From positions 214,052,000-214,115,999 of the forward strand of contig OY986439.1 in assembly GCA_963920525.1 (NCBI GenBank): 64,000 nt of DNA. Direction: 5' to 3'. The notes under the pieces are model-generated. The model did not search any database. It saw nothing but the letters and a program-made list of their open reading frames with translations, and was not told the DNA's origin. The position numbers were made by a program, and so were the translations under genes. The DNA comes from Dichetophora obliterata (taxonomy: Eukaryota; Arthropoda; Insecta; Diptera; Sciomyzidae). Below, one piece after another: positions 34,095-45,070 of this stretch (position 1 is the stretch's first letter; each line of letters begins with the position of its first letter).

Positions 34095-34796
34095 CGCTTC
34101 TTCAATAATATGAAATTCTGATGTGAAACTTATCGTCGAATGATGTTCGAAGACGATTCATTGGTGAGAGTGAGCTCTTGCCGATGACATTTTCTCGACG
34201 TGGGTTCAAGAATAAGAGTGAATAATATACGAAGCAACCCTTGTAATGGCTACTCAGTGTATGTATGAAGTATGTTTTATTTTCACTTCAATTCACTTCA
34301 TAAAAACCTAAAAACATATTAGTACAACATGCTATTATGGTAAAATAATTTTTATTTATTTCTGAAATAATAAATAATAAACATCACTCCTAAAAGTATG
34401 CAGATTTTTTATCAACACAAGTTTTAGAATACTCACAAATGTTTGACATAAAAATATTTGTAAAAACTTCAAACATAACAAATACTTTTAGCACACAAAT
34501 ATATTAGAATTGCTCCAAAATGTATGCGGCGTAAAAAGTTTTAAACTCTTTTTACACGGAGAGAAATAATATTCTTATATTAAGCAAATATTTTGCTTAA
34601 TTTTTAAAAATTAAGCCTCATTTGCTCAAATCAAGCATTTAAAACTAAAGTAAAAAAATATTTTATAATAAGCATGTATTTATAAAATTGAGTTAAATAA
34701 AGGCTTGCTTGAAACAAGAATAAAATACTTGATTCTAGAACCTGGAACAAGACTTAAATAAAGAAAATATTTTCTATAAAGAAAATATTTTCTTAA
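34095..34796. other. AT-rich spacer with short repeated motifs
   Basis: No gene. From about 34558 ('acacggagagaaat') to 34800 there are several 'aaatattttcttaatttaagc' type repeats that look like another small AT-rich element, but its ends could not be fixed. Confidence 0.35.
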
Positions 34797-34829
34797 TTTA
34801 AGCAAAGGCAGAGTTCGTTATTACGAATA

Positions 34830-35290
34830 TTATTGAACTAATAACTTTATTGAAAAGCTCAATGCTTTGGTGATTAGTTGCAATCGTGACCTCCTTGTTA
34901 TCACTCCAGTGTGCAATAGAGGATATCACTCGTTTTATTGAATGTATAATTGGTTGCACCTTGAGACAAATTTTTCGCACCGGTCTTCTGAGAAGCTCCG
35001 GCCAACCGATTGACGCTTCAAATAGAAAGATGTAAAAAAATTGTCAAAGTATACATCATGACGGTTTGGATAATCGACAACGGATAAAAGACGCAAGATC
35101 GTGTGAGCTCCTAGGCCAATATCTTTGAGAAATCCGCCGACACCACCTATATGGTGAACTAGTGCAGGTATCCCTCGGCTATTTGACACAATTTCTCTAA
35201 TTTTTTCCATCCATCGATGATTGCCTCTAACTCATGCGCTTTCAAATGCTGATGGCGACTCATTTGGCCTAAAAATGCCTCAGCATTAAC
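34830..35290 (-). pseudogene. piggyBac-type transposase relic
   Basis: One frame (35210-34935) reads GGFLKDIGLGAHTILRLLSV then VDYPNRHDVYFDNFFTSFYL, matching the piggyBac 'G...VxxL...…HxVYFDNFFTS..L' region with the DNFFTS catalytic aspartate. After frameshifts, HWSDNKEVTIATNHQSIE (about 34870-34925) matches the following W.DNk.V...SN..… motif. N-terminal and C-terminal parts are missing. It lies on the opposite strand from the fragment at 29.2 kb. Confidence 0.75.
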
Positions 35291-38200
35291 TTTATTCTGT
35301 ATGAAAATAATAAAAATTACCTACTTGACGAAAAATTCACAATAAACAAAATATTTTGCAAGCAATAAAATTGACTGACAAATCTGAATTGGCGTCACTA
35401 CGAACTCTCACATGCACAAAAATGGCGCTTAATGTCAAAAACATAGAATGTACGTCGGTGACCACAGTACAATTTTTCTCACACCATTTTTGACCACAAC
35501 TGGCGGCATCAGGTAACGCCACAACAAACCAGGTGACATGTGTTTCGCGTACTTCACTCTATCCTCTACTTGACCCTAATGTATTTGAAGAGATATTTAA
35601 TTATACGCTATTTTTGAAAAATTTTTCAAAAATTATCTGTTAGTAAGGGTTTTTTGGCACGCGTCCCAAAAATAGAGTTGGGATGGGGGGATTATTGGCT
35701 TCTACTTTTATTTTACTCACAGAGGAAAAACCTTTTTATTTCTGCCTATGAACATTTGACTGTCTGTTATTAAATATTTTTAACTCGATGTCAAAGTTGA
35801 TGTACGAAAAATCGTACGAGGGTATAAAATGGGTTAAGAAATTGTTTTAAGCTCGCTGAAAAGCGTTATATGCGAAACGTAAAAGACACGCTTATTAGAT
35901 TGTTTCTTATTTAGATGTATGGGGACAGCCCATAAATTCAAACATAAACACTGGAAGGGGGATGGAGGCACGAAGAAATTACAAAATAAATTCTTAATAT
36001 TAATATAATAATATCGAATTTGTCCTTCCAACGTTTGAAGAAATAGGATATAAGATATAAGTTATTATTGCTCTAAATACACAGTAACTGTGTTTATTAA
36101 CATTAGGGGTATTCACACTGACTTGGGTAATTAGGTTGATTGGCAAATGCCGTTTATTTTGTTTTTGTAAAGTGCCAGTGTACCCAAGTACCCATCTACA
36201 AATTTACTCTAGCTGACCCCCTGACTTATTTGGGTAGATTGACGTTTTGCCAAATGAAGTAATTTAATTTTTTCATGTGTTAGCAACACTTTTTGAAAAA
36301 TTGCCAATAATTGATTGGCCTAAGGGCATAAGATTTAAAACATTTTTTGTCAAGGCTAATATCTCGAATAAACAAAAAATTGCCACACCCCCTACCGCCC
36401 ACAAATCAATGAAAAATCTATATTTCAGACGAATTCAGTTATATTGGACTAAATTCGGTCCTTGTATTTGTAACGAATAAAAACGGTTATATTGTAATTC
36501 AGTTAGTATGGTTACTATTGGCCACTCAACCAAAAATGGGCGTGGTTTAGCATTACTGCGCTTTTTTTTCAGAAATCAGAATTCCTGAGTTGTGCATGTT
36601 TTTATAATGAAATTTGGTGTGTATGTGCTATGAGACCAAGTGGTGGTCTTTACCACTTTTCTATATATATATATATACTAGCTGATATACCCGGTGTTAA
36701 TCAAGAGTCATTTATATAAATATTTTAATATACACTTCTTGATTAAATGTTTTTTAAATTCTGGAATAATGAAAAACATGTTGAATTTTCGATTTAAGCT
36801 ACTGCTATAAAGAACGAACTTTAATCTAAAAATTTTTTGGAATATTTTTGTTGTTGGTGGTTCCATCTCTTGCTGTGAGTGAGCTAATTGAATTCAAAGA
36901 AGGGCTACGAAAAACATATTTTAAAAATTAAAAATAATTTTTATATTTACTTTATCTTAAAGTTAGAAAAATTACCTTAACAATATCAAAATTATGGTGG
37001 GACTCAATGCGTCCTTGAGATATGGACATTTTAACATCTAAACAAAGATTTATATTAAAAATATATTGAGCTTTTTAATAAAAAAAATTTACATGAAATA
37101 TATTAAAAACAGCGGAGATATTGGCATTAAATTTAAAATCTTTGATTTTCATATAATATTTTTCTCATTATTAGCTACCAATGTTTTATGAAAAATTCGT
37201 TGTACTAAAAATGATTGTACTAAAATTTATATTAGCTGCGTTTTTTTCATGGGAGATCAGGATCATATCATCGCATTTGCAAGCAAAGCAAAAATAACAA
37301 ATAATGCAGCAAGTGAGTTGGACATTTAAATTGATCCAACACTATGTTTTTGAGTGTTGAAAGCGCAACTGTATTATTTACTGCATTATTTAACATTTAA
37401 AAAATTTGGTAGCAAAAGCATTTTCGCAAATAATTTCGCAAAACTTATCTGCTAGCTACGTAAGAGCATCAGATATTCTTCTGTAAGCAGAAAATAGCGC
37501 CACCTGTCTGTAATCTCAAACGTGTGGGATTTGAAGAAACTTTTGGTAGACATCATTCGGCTATTCACCGCTAAGTGTATAGTTTGTACCCACAGTACTT
37601 ACAAATGCGGCGCTATTTATCGGTGAATTAAAGACACAGATCAAAACCAATGAAATAATTGTGCTAACCCCAGATGCGCATATGTTTTATTATATCGCCA
37701 TATAGCTGAAACTGACAACAGTATTCCCCGTTTATATGCACCCCGCATAAAAGAATTCCTCGCTTAGTAGTACTTAAAGTAGTGCAACTTTATTTTCAGG
37801 CTTTGAATAAGTAGATTACTATAAAGAATATTTTATATAATCCAAAATGTTCGTAATTACTCTAGACACACAACTGAATTCTTAGAGATAAATGGGGACG
37901 TTCAAACTATATAGAAAATTTTAACATAAAACTAAGTTTTATTAATAGTCTGGTATGAAAAAATAGATTTTTAGCCATAACTTTTGATTGGAAAGAGATA
38001 TTGGGGTAATTTTTTCACATAAATCATTTTTGAGACTTAACTTTTTTGTAAAAAAATATAAAAACAACATTTTGGAAAAAATAAATTTCGCGAAAAAATC
38101 AAAGGGTACCCCCCTTTAGATTTGTATAAAGGCCAAACAAGCAAACAAACAAAAACTTAGTTTTATTACTATAGATCAATGTCGGGCAGCTTTGCACACT

Positions 38201-38648
38201 TGAGATTGTGTTTGTGCAGTAAAATATGTATTCATCTCACCTACAGAACGATCAAACCCAGTAGTTCCCGGCATCATTGACGAACTTTTCGTGATGATTT
38301 CTTAAAGGAAGTTTCTGCATGAGTTACTGGACTTAAAAAAAATGCATACAAAATGCAATGCAAAGTAGCGGTTGTCAGCGCCTAACTTTTTCCACTCTAT
38401 TACAACAACTTCAAGATATTCATGATTGTTGTAATTCGCCGAATTGTTCAGAGGCGAAACTGTAGAGTTCGCAAACTATCGATGACACTATCGATACTAT
38501 CGATAATTTCACACTATCGTGACTATCGAATTCGTTTGATTTTGACAATTTGGTATCATTTTTTTCTGTTTTGTTTCTCAGGTATGAGCATTGTGTTGAT
38601 TTGGAAGATGTGTGATAGTTAGTTAGAGGTTGAAAAGATGGAGTAGTT
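35291..38648. other. Long AT-rich region with repeat fragments
   Basis: No supported gene. Contents noted: a fragment at about 36320-36560 matching the subterminal block of Transib 2 ('ccgcccacaaatcaatgaaaa', 'aaaaatgggcgtgg'); a (TA)n run at 36665-36682 followed by 'actagctgatatacccgg'; 'tgtcgggcagctttgcacac' at 38181, repeated inverted at 49234; and 'tatcgatactatcgataat' at about 38492. Open frames here are short and unconvincing. Confidence 0.45.
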
Positions 38649-38750
38649 TCAGTGCAGATTTGTTTTAAATTTGACGGGAAGCACGCTCGCAGGCAGACTA
38701 TTCCACAATTTTACCGTACGACTAAAGAACGAATTATCACTACAACGTGA
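38649..38750 (-). pseudogene. LINE reverse-transcriptase C-terminal relic
   Basis: The minus strand reads SDNSFFSRTVKLWNSLPASV then LPVKFKTNLH to a stop at 38649-38651. The 'SFFxRTxxLWNSLP' motif is a hallmark of the extreme C-terminus of jockey/CR1-group LINE ORF2 proteins. Nothing upstream of it is recognisable. Confidence 0.65.
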
Positions 38751-39264
38751 GGTTCTGTGTGGCTTCAAGGCAATGATAAAGGAGTGGGCTTGGACAGCTG
38801 CCCGAGTGGACCTGGAAAACATACGGTGTGGTGGCGTCAGGCCATTACGAAACCAACATAACGTCGATTTCCAATAGAGTTGAGAGATGATGAAATATTT
38901 TTATCCCCTATCATATATATCGCACGACGTTGAATTCGGTCCAGAAGCACGTTTCGATTTTATTTCCTTGACGAATTTTCTTTATATCTGTGTCTACTTT
39001 TCGCTAACGAAATTTCCTCAATATTTCGATATTGGGTTCGTGCATGATAAATCTCGACATTTCTGCATTGCGTATTGCAGGAATTTGGAAAATTTATATG
39101 AAATTTTCGTCAATGAAATCAGCATATTTCGTCAAGGATCAAGAAAAATTGTACATGATTCATTTGAGATTTCTTCAAGACTGGAACTTCTGGGAAGCTT
39201 CAGTGTTCAAGCGAATGTCAAGCAGATAAAATCTGCGCTTGCGAGTTCCTTGAATATATTATTT
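38751..39264. other. Repeat-derived DNA, unidentified
   Basis: An open frame of 133 codons (38887-39288, plus) has no recognisable domain. Part of it (about 39085-39150, 'gaaattttcgtcaatgaaat') recurs at 60255-60310, indicating a dispersed repeat, so I do not call a gene. Confidence 0.4.
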
Positions 39265-39519
39265 TATATCTGTGTCGACAAGCAATAGTAGCTTAAGTCG
39301 ATTTAAGACAGAACTCAGTTATTGATATAATTGTGTTCCACGTATATATCATTATGACCACACAAAATCTAGAACTTCTAGCATGACCTTAGCCAAAGAT
39401 ATGACGCGAAATGAAAGACACTTCCATATAACTTATATGGCGATTGAAAACTTTGAAGCAAGATTTTTGGAAACTTTGAAATAAGACTTAAGCTGTTATT
39501 GCTTATCGACACAGATATA
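39265..39519. mobile_element. 255-bp palindromic MITE
   Basis: Inverted ends of about 35 bp: TATATCTGTGTCGACAAGCA at 39265 and, inverted, TATATCTGTGTCGATAAGCA ending 39519, both continuing towards GCTTAAGTC. Non-coding interior. Confidence 0.7.
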
Positions 39520-39990
39520 ACGTAAGATTACACTGTATAAAATTTTATGTATGCAAAATTACTTGGAAGTATGAACAAATTATTTTCATATGTATATAGT
39601 AATTTTTAGAAAATAACGGCATGGCGCGGCAACAAAAAGGTTAAATTAAAAAAATTAAGCATTACAAGGCATTACGATAATTTGCATGGCCAATATAAGG
39701 TTATTGTGGGCCATGCAATTAATTAATTATTTAAAAGTTGAACGTCCACATATCATACCATATTTTGATCAGTTCCAAGTACGTAAAATGAAAGCATCTT
39801 CCGCTGACAGTTTGGCCTCGGCAAAACACAATAAGCAACAAATGTACAATAAAACAACATATTTGTGTTTCACTATTAGCCTGCCTTTTTACATTTCCTT
39901 CTGCTTATCTGTATTTCACATTATCCGTCATTCGGTCTATTTCCTTTTGACATTCCGTCCACTACTTATTTATTTAATTTTGCAATACAA

Positions 39991-40009
39991 GGTTAGGTTA
40001 GGTTAGGTT
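39991..40009. repeat. Telomere-like (TTAGG)n tail of the LOA element
   Basis: Plus strand is GGTTAGGTTAGGTTAGGTT, i.e. the insect telomeric pentamer in permutation. It forms the 3' terminus of the retrotransposon on the minus strand and abuts the target duplication exactly. Confidence 0.85.
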
Positions 40010-40107
40010 GAGGCGGCAGCCGCTGTACGTGCTTAAAACCAAAACGCACGTACCACAGCTCACTTAGACCAGTGAGGTCCGTTGTGATACCGCTGCACAC
40101 TTGGCCT

Positions 40108-43100
40108 TCAGTCCGAGTGGAACCACATTGAGCTCTTAATAAAGCTTGTTAGACGTTTGACGCTTGTCTCCGACAGGTCGTCAAGCTCCGAAAAGAAGAA
40201 TGACCCCAAATGTTTATGCCTTCTTCTCGCAAGCGCGGGACAGGAACATAGAAGGTGGGAGATAGTTTCCTCCTTCTCCTCGTCCCTGCAGCTTCTGCAG
40301 AAGTCATTAGTGATGACTCCCAATCTGGAGGCATGTCTGCCTATTAGGCAGTGCCCTGTGGTAACAGCCACTAACGTAGCCACCTCTGATCTTCCCAACG
40401 AGAGAAGGACTCTCGATCGCTTTGGGTTTAGAGTCGGCCAGATAAGCCTTGTTGTTCTGCATGTTGAGAGTTCAGCCCATCTTGAGTTGGCTTTAGATGT
40501 GGTGTACTCATTAAGTAGCATTTTGACAGTTGCCATCGGGATGCTCGGCGAGTTTCGACCCATTAGAGTCCCCGATGTACCTTTCCTAGCAAGCTCGTCT
40601 GCTTTTTCATTTCCACGTATGCCCTTATGCCCAGGTACCCAGATTAAGCTGATGTCAAAGAACTTTGACATTTCGCCTAATGCAGCACGGCATTCTCTGG
40701 CTACTTTAGAGTTGATGGATACCTGCTCAATCGATTTGATCGCTGCTTGGCTGTCCGAGAAAATATGTATTTCTCGTTTAGAGATGACGTTCTCTGAGAG
40801 CCAGGTTGCAACTTCTTTAATCGCCATCATTTCGGCTTGGTAAACACTACAGTGATCCGGCAGCCTACGAACTAAAGATACCCCTAATTCTTTTGAGTAG
40901 ACCCCATACCCGACCTTGCCATTTAATTTTGACCCATCTGTATAGAAATAAAGACACCCCGGTTTCCACGGCGCACCTTTATTCCAGTATGTTCTAGGCG
41001 GAATAAGCGTACCGTAGTTTCCATCAAAGGAAAGCAGTGGTTTACAATAATCAGTCCTTGGTGGAATGAAGTTGAATTTGTAGAGTATAGATGCGTGTCC
41101 TGAACCCAGGCTTTTCCATACTCCAGTTTCCCTAAGTCTGACCGCCGAACAAGCTGCCTGTTGCCTAGCAACCAAGTCAAGCGGTAGAAGGTGTAATAAG
41201 GTCTCTAAAGCCGCAGTCGGTGTTGTTCTCAGAGCACCACTGATGCAAATAGATGCCATTCTTTGGACTTTTTGGAGCTGGTTGAAATATGTGACCTTGT
41301 CCAAAGCAGGCCACCATATCGATGCTCCATATAGAAGTATAGGTCTAATGACCCCTTTATACAGCCAGTGAACGATATTTGGGGAAAACCCCCATCTTTT
41401 CCCTATAGCTTTTTTGCAAGTGTACAGCGCAACTGTCGCTTTCTTCGTACGCTCAAGAATATTAAGTTTCCAGCTAAGTTTCCTATCAAGAATGAGTCCT
41501 AGATATTTTGCATTTTCCGATACGGACAATGCAGACCCATTAAGCATGATTGGTGTGAGAGACGGAATTCTATGTTTCCTTGTGAAAAGGACCAAGTCTG
41601 TTTTGGCCGGATTTACTCCAAGACCACAGGATTTGGCCCATTGCTCGAGTTTGCAAAGAGCTCTTTGCATGACGTCGCGTATGGTAGTGGAAAATTTGCC
41701 TCTGACTGCGATTGCTAGGTCATCGGCGTATGCTGCCACAACACAGCCCTCCCTCTCTAGAGACAGCAGTACATTGTTCACTACCAGATTCCAGAGGAGT
41801 GGAGATAGCACACCACCCTGTGGCGTACCTCTTGTCACCGATCTTACAGCGCTGTACTTACCTAGGTCTGATAAGATTACTCGACAGTTGAGCAGCTCAT
41901 CTATAAGATCAGTAATGCTTTTGTTCACACCTAGCCTACGCAACTCTAGTCGTATAGATTGTGGCGTGACATTATTAAATGCTCCCTCTATGTCTACGAA
42001 AGCAACTAGAGTGAATTCATTATGCAGGAAGGATCTTTCAATGGTACCGACCAATGAGTGTAAAGCCGTTTCCACGGACCTTCCCTTGCTATATGCATGC
42101 TGTGATGCCGATAAGAGAGCAGGGTCGATACTGCTCCGTAAATATAGATCTAGTAGCCGTTCTAACGTCTTCAACAGAAATGACGTTAGACTTATAGGTC
42201 TGAAATCTTTGGGGGTGGTATGTGATGTCTTCCCTGCTTTGGGTATGAAGACCACTCTGGCCTTATTCCAAGCATTGGGAATATAAGTGAGGCTTATGCA
42301 GCCATTAAAGATAATACGAAGCCAAGGCAAAATATATTTCGAAGCTTCTTTTATTTCTACAGGGTAAACACCATCAGGCCCTGGTGATTTATAGGGCTTG
42401 AAGCTGTTTATCGCCCATTTTAGTTTCCTGTCGGAGACTATGCCTTCGGTGTCCTGCGTAGAACGATTAGTACTAGGCAGTTGTGCACCAGGAGGCGCAC
42501 TACTACCAGGGAAGTGCGTATCTAGTAGGAGGTTAAGAGACTCCTCACCTGACATTGTCCATGTTTCGTTCGACCTTTTGAGATAGCCGGGTGTGCATGG
42601 TGTGCTAGCGAGAATCTTGCGCAGTCTAGAAGCCTCTGAGATTTCTTCGATTCCTTCACAGAATCGTTTCCAAGAGGATCTTTTGGCTTTTCTGGTTTCA
42701 GTTTTGAAATTTTTAAGGGATACCTTATAGGCTGCCCAGTCAAGCTCAGCTCTCGAGCGCTTAGCTGCGTTAAAGAGCCTTCTAGATTCAGTCCTCAGTC
42801 CATCCAATACGGCGGACCACCACTTTGGTTTTGGCTTCCCCCTTGTAGTCCTCTTAGGACAAGAGGAAGCAAGAGAGCAATTCATTGCTTTGGTTACTAC
42901 ATCGACTAGTTTATCAAGATCAGCTGTCGATTTTGGTTTATCTATAGGACCTGATGGCAAATGTTTTGCTAAAGCCCTTTTGTATGCTCCCCAGTTTGTC
43001 TTTCGAATGTTAGCCGGGGGTATTATTTTTGAAGACGTATTGTGTAAATTATACTCAATGTATCGGTGGTCGGAGTAGGAATGCTCTTTTGACACTCTCC

Positions 43101-43692
43101 AGCCACCTATCTTGTCGAATATATGGTCTGAGACTAATGTTATGTCCAGAACTTCACTTCTGTTTTTTGTAATAAAGGTGGGTTCTTCCCCCCTATTGCA
43201 TATACACAGGTTGGTACTTAATAGATAATCAAAAAGTAACTCACCCCTTTCGTTGGTATCCGTGCTGCCCCACACGGAGTTGTGTGCGTTAGCGTCGGCC
43301 GATATAATGACCCCTCGACGGATGTCACTGGCGTCATCCACCAATTTCCTGACATTGTCTGGAGGCGGACTTCCATCGTGCGGGAAGTAGGCTGCTACCA
43401 ACCAGTACGTATCCTTGCCTGACTCGAGGCTGGCTGCAACCACATCTCTATCGCAGTATCTGTGAAGCAAGAAAATATTAATAGTGTTTTTAGCTACAAT
43501 GCATGTTCTAGGCATACCTTCATTACTGACTACCAGCGTCTTGTAACCCTCTGCCCTCAATCCGCAAACCCTGCCACCACATACCCAGGGTTCTTGAATG
43601 AGGGCTACGTCGAATCCACCAATTTTAAGGTGGACTAAGAGATTCGCCGAGGCGAGCTTGGAGTGATGAAGGTTAATCTGGAGCACCTTCAT
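40108..43692 (-). CDS. LOA-type ORF2: endonuclease, reverse transcriptase, RNase H
   Basis: 1,194 residues, uninterrupted. Residues 1 to about 215 are an AP-type endonuclease: IQEPW (E34), SADANAHNS (D133, N135) and SDH (D208-H209). Reverse transcriptase spans about 430-790: KSPGPDGVYP, FRPISLTSFLLK, FVDIEGAFNNV, GTPQGGVLSPLLW and AYADDLAI with the YADD active site at 655-658. RNase H spans about 913-1040 with D919 (YTDGS), E954 (YQAEM), D980 (FSDSQ) and D1032 (KADELA), all four acidic residues present. A C-terminal Cys/His knuckle is C1132-x2-C1135-x10-H1146-x4-C1151. The enzyme nicks target DNA and copies its own RNA there. Start ATG at 43692 lies inside the end of ORF1, suggesting coupled reinitiation. 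No defect is visible. Confidence 0.93.
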   Translation of the reverse strand: MKVLQINLHHSKLASANLLVHLKIGGFDVALIQEPWVCGGRVCGLRAEGYKTLVVSNEGMPRTCIVAKNTINIFLLHRYCDRDVVAASLESGKDTYWLVAAYFPHDGSPPPDNVRKLVDDASDIRRGVIISADANAHNSVWGSTDTNERGELLFDYLLSTNLCICNRGEEPTFITKNRSEVLDITLVSDHIFDKIGGWRVSKEHSYSDHRYIEYNLHNTSSKIIPPANIRKTNWGAYKRALAKHLPSGPIDKPKSTADLDKLVDVVTKAMNCSLASSCPKRTTRGKPKPKWWSAVLDGLRTESRRLFNAAKRSRAELDWAAYKVSLKNFKTETRKAKRSSWKRFCEGIEEISEASRLRKILASTPCTPGYLKRSNETWTMSGEESLNLLLDTHFPGSSAPPGAQLPSTNRSTQDTEGIVSDRKLKWAINSFKPYKSPGPDGVYPVEIKEASKYILPWLRIIFNGCISLTYIPNAWNKARVVFIPKAGKTSHTTPKDFRPISLTSFLLKTLERLLDLYLRSSIDPALLSASQHAYSKGRSVETALHSLVGTIERSFLHNEFTLVAFVDIEGAFNNVTPQSIRLELRRLGVNKSITDLIDELLNCRVILSDLGKYSAVRSVTRGTPQGGVLSPLLWNLVVNNVLLSLEREGCVVAAYADDLAIAVRGKFSTTIRDVMQRALCKLEQWAKSCGLGVNPAKTDLVLFTRKHRIPSLTPIMLNGSALSVSENAKYLGLILDRKLSWKLNILERTKKATVALYTCKKAIGKRWGFSPNIVHWLYKGVIRPILLYGASIWWPALDKVTYFNQLQKVQRMASICISGALRTTPTAALETLLHLLPLDLVARQQAACSAVRLRETGVWKSLGSGHASILYKFNFIPPRTDYCKPLLSFDGNYGTLIPPRTYWNKGAPWKPGCLYFYTDGSKLNGKVGYGVYSKELGVSLVRRLPDHCSVYQAEMMAIKEVATWLSENVISKREIHIFSDSQAAIKSIEQVSINSKVARECRAALGEMSKFFDISLIWVPGHKGIRGNEKADELARKGTSGTLMGRNSPSIPMATVKMLLNEYTTSKANSRWAELSTCRTTRLIWPTLNPKRSRVLLSLGRSEVATLVAVTTGHCLIGRHASRLGVITNDFCRSCRDEEKEETISHLLCSCPALARRRHKHLGSFFFSELDDLSETSVKRLTSFIKSSMWFHSD

Positions 43693-45070
43693 CCGCTTCA
43701 GATTTTTGGCTGGCCTTCATCGTTACGTCAGGCCCCTCTTCCTCAGATGACTCTTCAGCCAAGAGTTCATCCTCGCAATAGAGGTCTGACACACCGGTGA
43801 GGCCAACCGAGCCCTCCGACATAACCTCGTCTGCATCCGAAGCTGGCGTACTGCCTGGGGTCTCTACAGCTTCCGCTACAGCCTGGCTTGACTGCGCTTC
43901 TGTTGTAGGGCCCCTGGACTTCTTGTCCTTGCCGTACACCTTCAGGAAGACCCTTAAGAAGGAATACCAGAGGACTCCCTTCCTCTCTTCTAGCGGCTTT
44001 AGCGACTCGGCAGTCATTAGCAGCAGAATCTGCCTTGAGGGACCTACAGGCTCCTCTATCTTGCCGATCGCCCAGCCTTCCATATTCATGTCCGGGTTGC
44101 AAGCCTGGAACATTTTTAAAATCTCATCCGGCTTTGAGCAGGTGACCGGAAGCCACACTCTTGCTCTTGGACGAGCCGGTATTTCGTCTCTTTCTACAGC
44201 CTTCAGCTTGGCCCCAGGCCAAACCTCGCCGACTTTGCTAATGGCCGCTTTGTACAACACAGCAGACCTATCATCGTCACAGACGATTAGCTTTATGTGG
44301 CCCGAGTTTTGCCACCCAGCGTCCCGACACCGAGGCGGGGGACCAGGGTTCTCCTCCAAGACCTGGAAATAGGTGCAGACCAGTGCGGCCTCCACCCACC
44401 TCCATTTGTCTCGGGGAAGTGCCCCGTCCCCCCTCTGTGTGTCAATGACACCCAGCACCCTGCCCTGCCCTTTGGCCACATCACAGTATGACCTGGCATC
44501 GGTGCCTTTTATGACCTTCTTTGGCCTTTTTGCGGCAGGCATGTCCTCAGTCGACCTCTGCCTCTTGAAAGCAAGAGCAGACTCGGCCTTTTGAGGAGAC
44601 CCTGCTTTCTCTGCCTGGCCCTTCAGCATTTTTGCTTTGGCACATTTATCGTACCAGGCCTGTTTTGATGGGCGAACCCGTTTGTGTTTACCGGTTGAAC
44701 CTGGAAACTGATCAGCTGCCAGTCTGTGACCGTGTGCAGTTTGTGCCTTCACACCCGACGAGCCACTGCCTGAACTAGTTCTGGCCTTGGCTTGTGCCGA
44801 AGTGCTCGGACCATCGCACACTGCTCCAGAAGCTGCCTTATTGACCGATTTCCTAGCTCTCGGTGTGCTTGTCTGTTTTATTGGCGGTTCAGACTCCACC
44901 TTATTTGTGCCGTAGCTTGACGCCTTGGCTTGAGCCACCATTTTGGCGGCGACGGAAGCTGAGCTCCCTTCCGGTTTTTTTGGAGTACCGGGCTCACTTG
45001 GTTTTTTATTTATTTTGTTGACTTCCATGTAGTTCCCACGAGTATGGGACAATGGACAGTCGGCCCCCAC
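43673..45070 (-). CDS. LOA-type ORF1 protein (DUF4780-like)
   Basis: 465 residues from the first Met; a second Met 14 codons later (ATG at 45026-45028, MEVNKINKK) is an equally good start. The first 190 residues are low-complexity, rich in Lys, Ser, Ala and Pro, as expected for an RNA-binding tail. From about residue 195 to 375 there is a folded part with WVEAALVCTYFQVLEENPGP, IKLIVCDDDRSAVLYKAAIS, PRARVWLPVTC and MEGWAIGKIEEPVGPSRQIL, resembling the DUF4780 domain found in ORF1 of insect LOA-like elements (recalled). The acidic C-terminus ends at TAA 43673, overlapping ORF2 by 20 nt. It presumably packages element RNA. Confidence 0.8.
   Translation of the reverse strand: MGADCPLSHTRGNYMEVNKINKKPSEPGTPKKPEGSSASVAAKMVAQAKASSYGTNKVESEPPIKQTSTPRARKSVNKAASGAVCDGPSTSAQAKARTSSGSGSSGVKAQTAHGHRLAADQFPGSTGKHKRVRPSKQAWYDKCAKAKMLKGQAEKAGSPQKAESALAFKRQRSTEDMPAAKRPKKVIKGTDARSYCDVAKGQGRVLGVIDTQRGDGALPRDKWRWVEAALVCTYFQVLEENPGPPPRCRDAGWQNSGHIKLIVCDDDRSAVLYKAAISKVGEVWPGAKLKAVERDEIPARPRARVWLPVTCSKPDEILKMFQACNPDMNMEGWAIGKIEEPVGPSRQILLLMTAESLKPLEERKGVLWYSFLRVFLKVYGKDKKSRGPTTEAQSSQAVAEAVETPGSTPASDADEVMSEGSVGLTGVSDLYCEDELLAEESSEEEGPDVTMKASQKSEADEGAPD

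Noticed and set aside
38482..38520. TATCGATA motifs as a DREF-type regulatory site
   Set aside because: No promoter or gene nearby; clustered ATCGATA variants are expected by chance or repeat origin in such DNA.
38887..39288. 133-codon frame as a host gene
   Set aside because: No domain, AT-biased composition, and part of it is a dispersed repeat also at 60.3 kb.
39991..40009. Interstitial telomere
   Set aside because: The TTAGG run abuts the 11-bp target duplication exactly and is the 3' tail of the retrotransposon.
40157..42286. Long plus-strand open frames of 191-290 codons at 40.1-44.4 kb
   Set aside because: They are antisense shadows of the LOA ORF1 and ORF2, which have clear domains on the minus strand.
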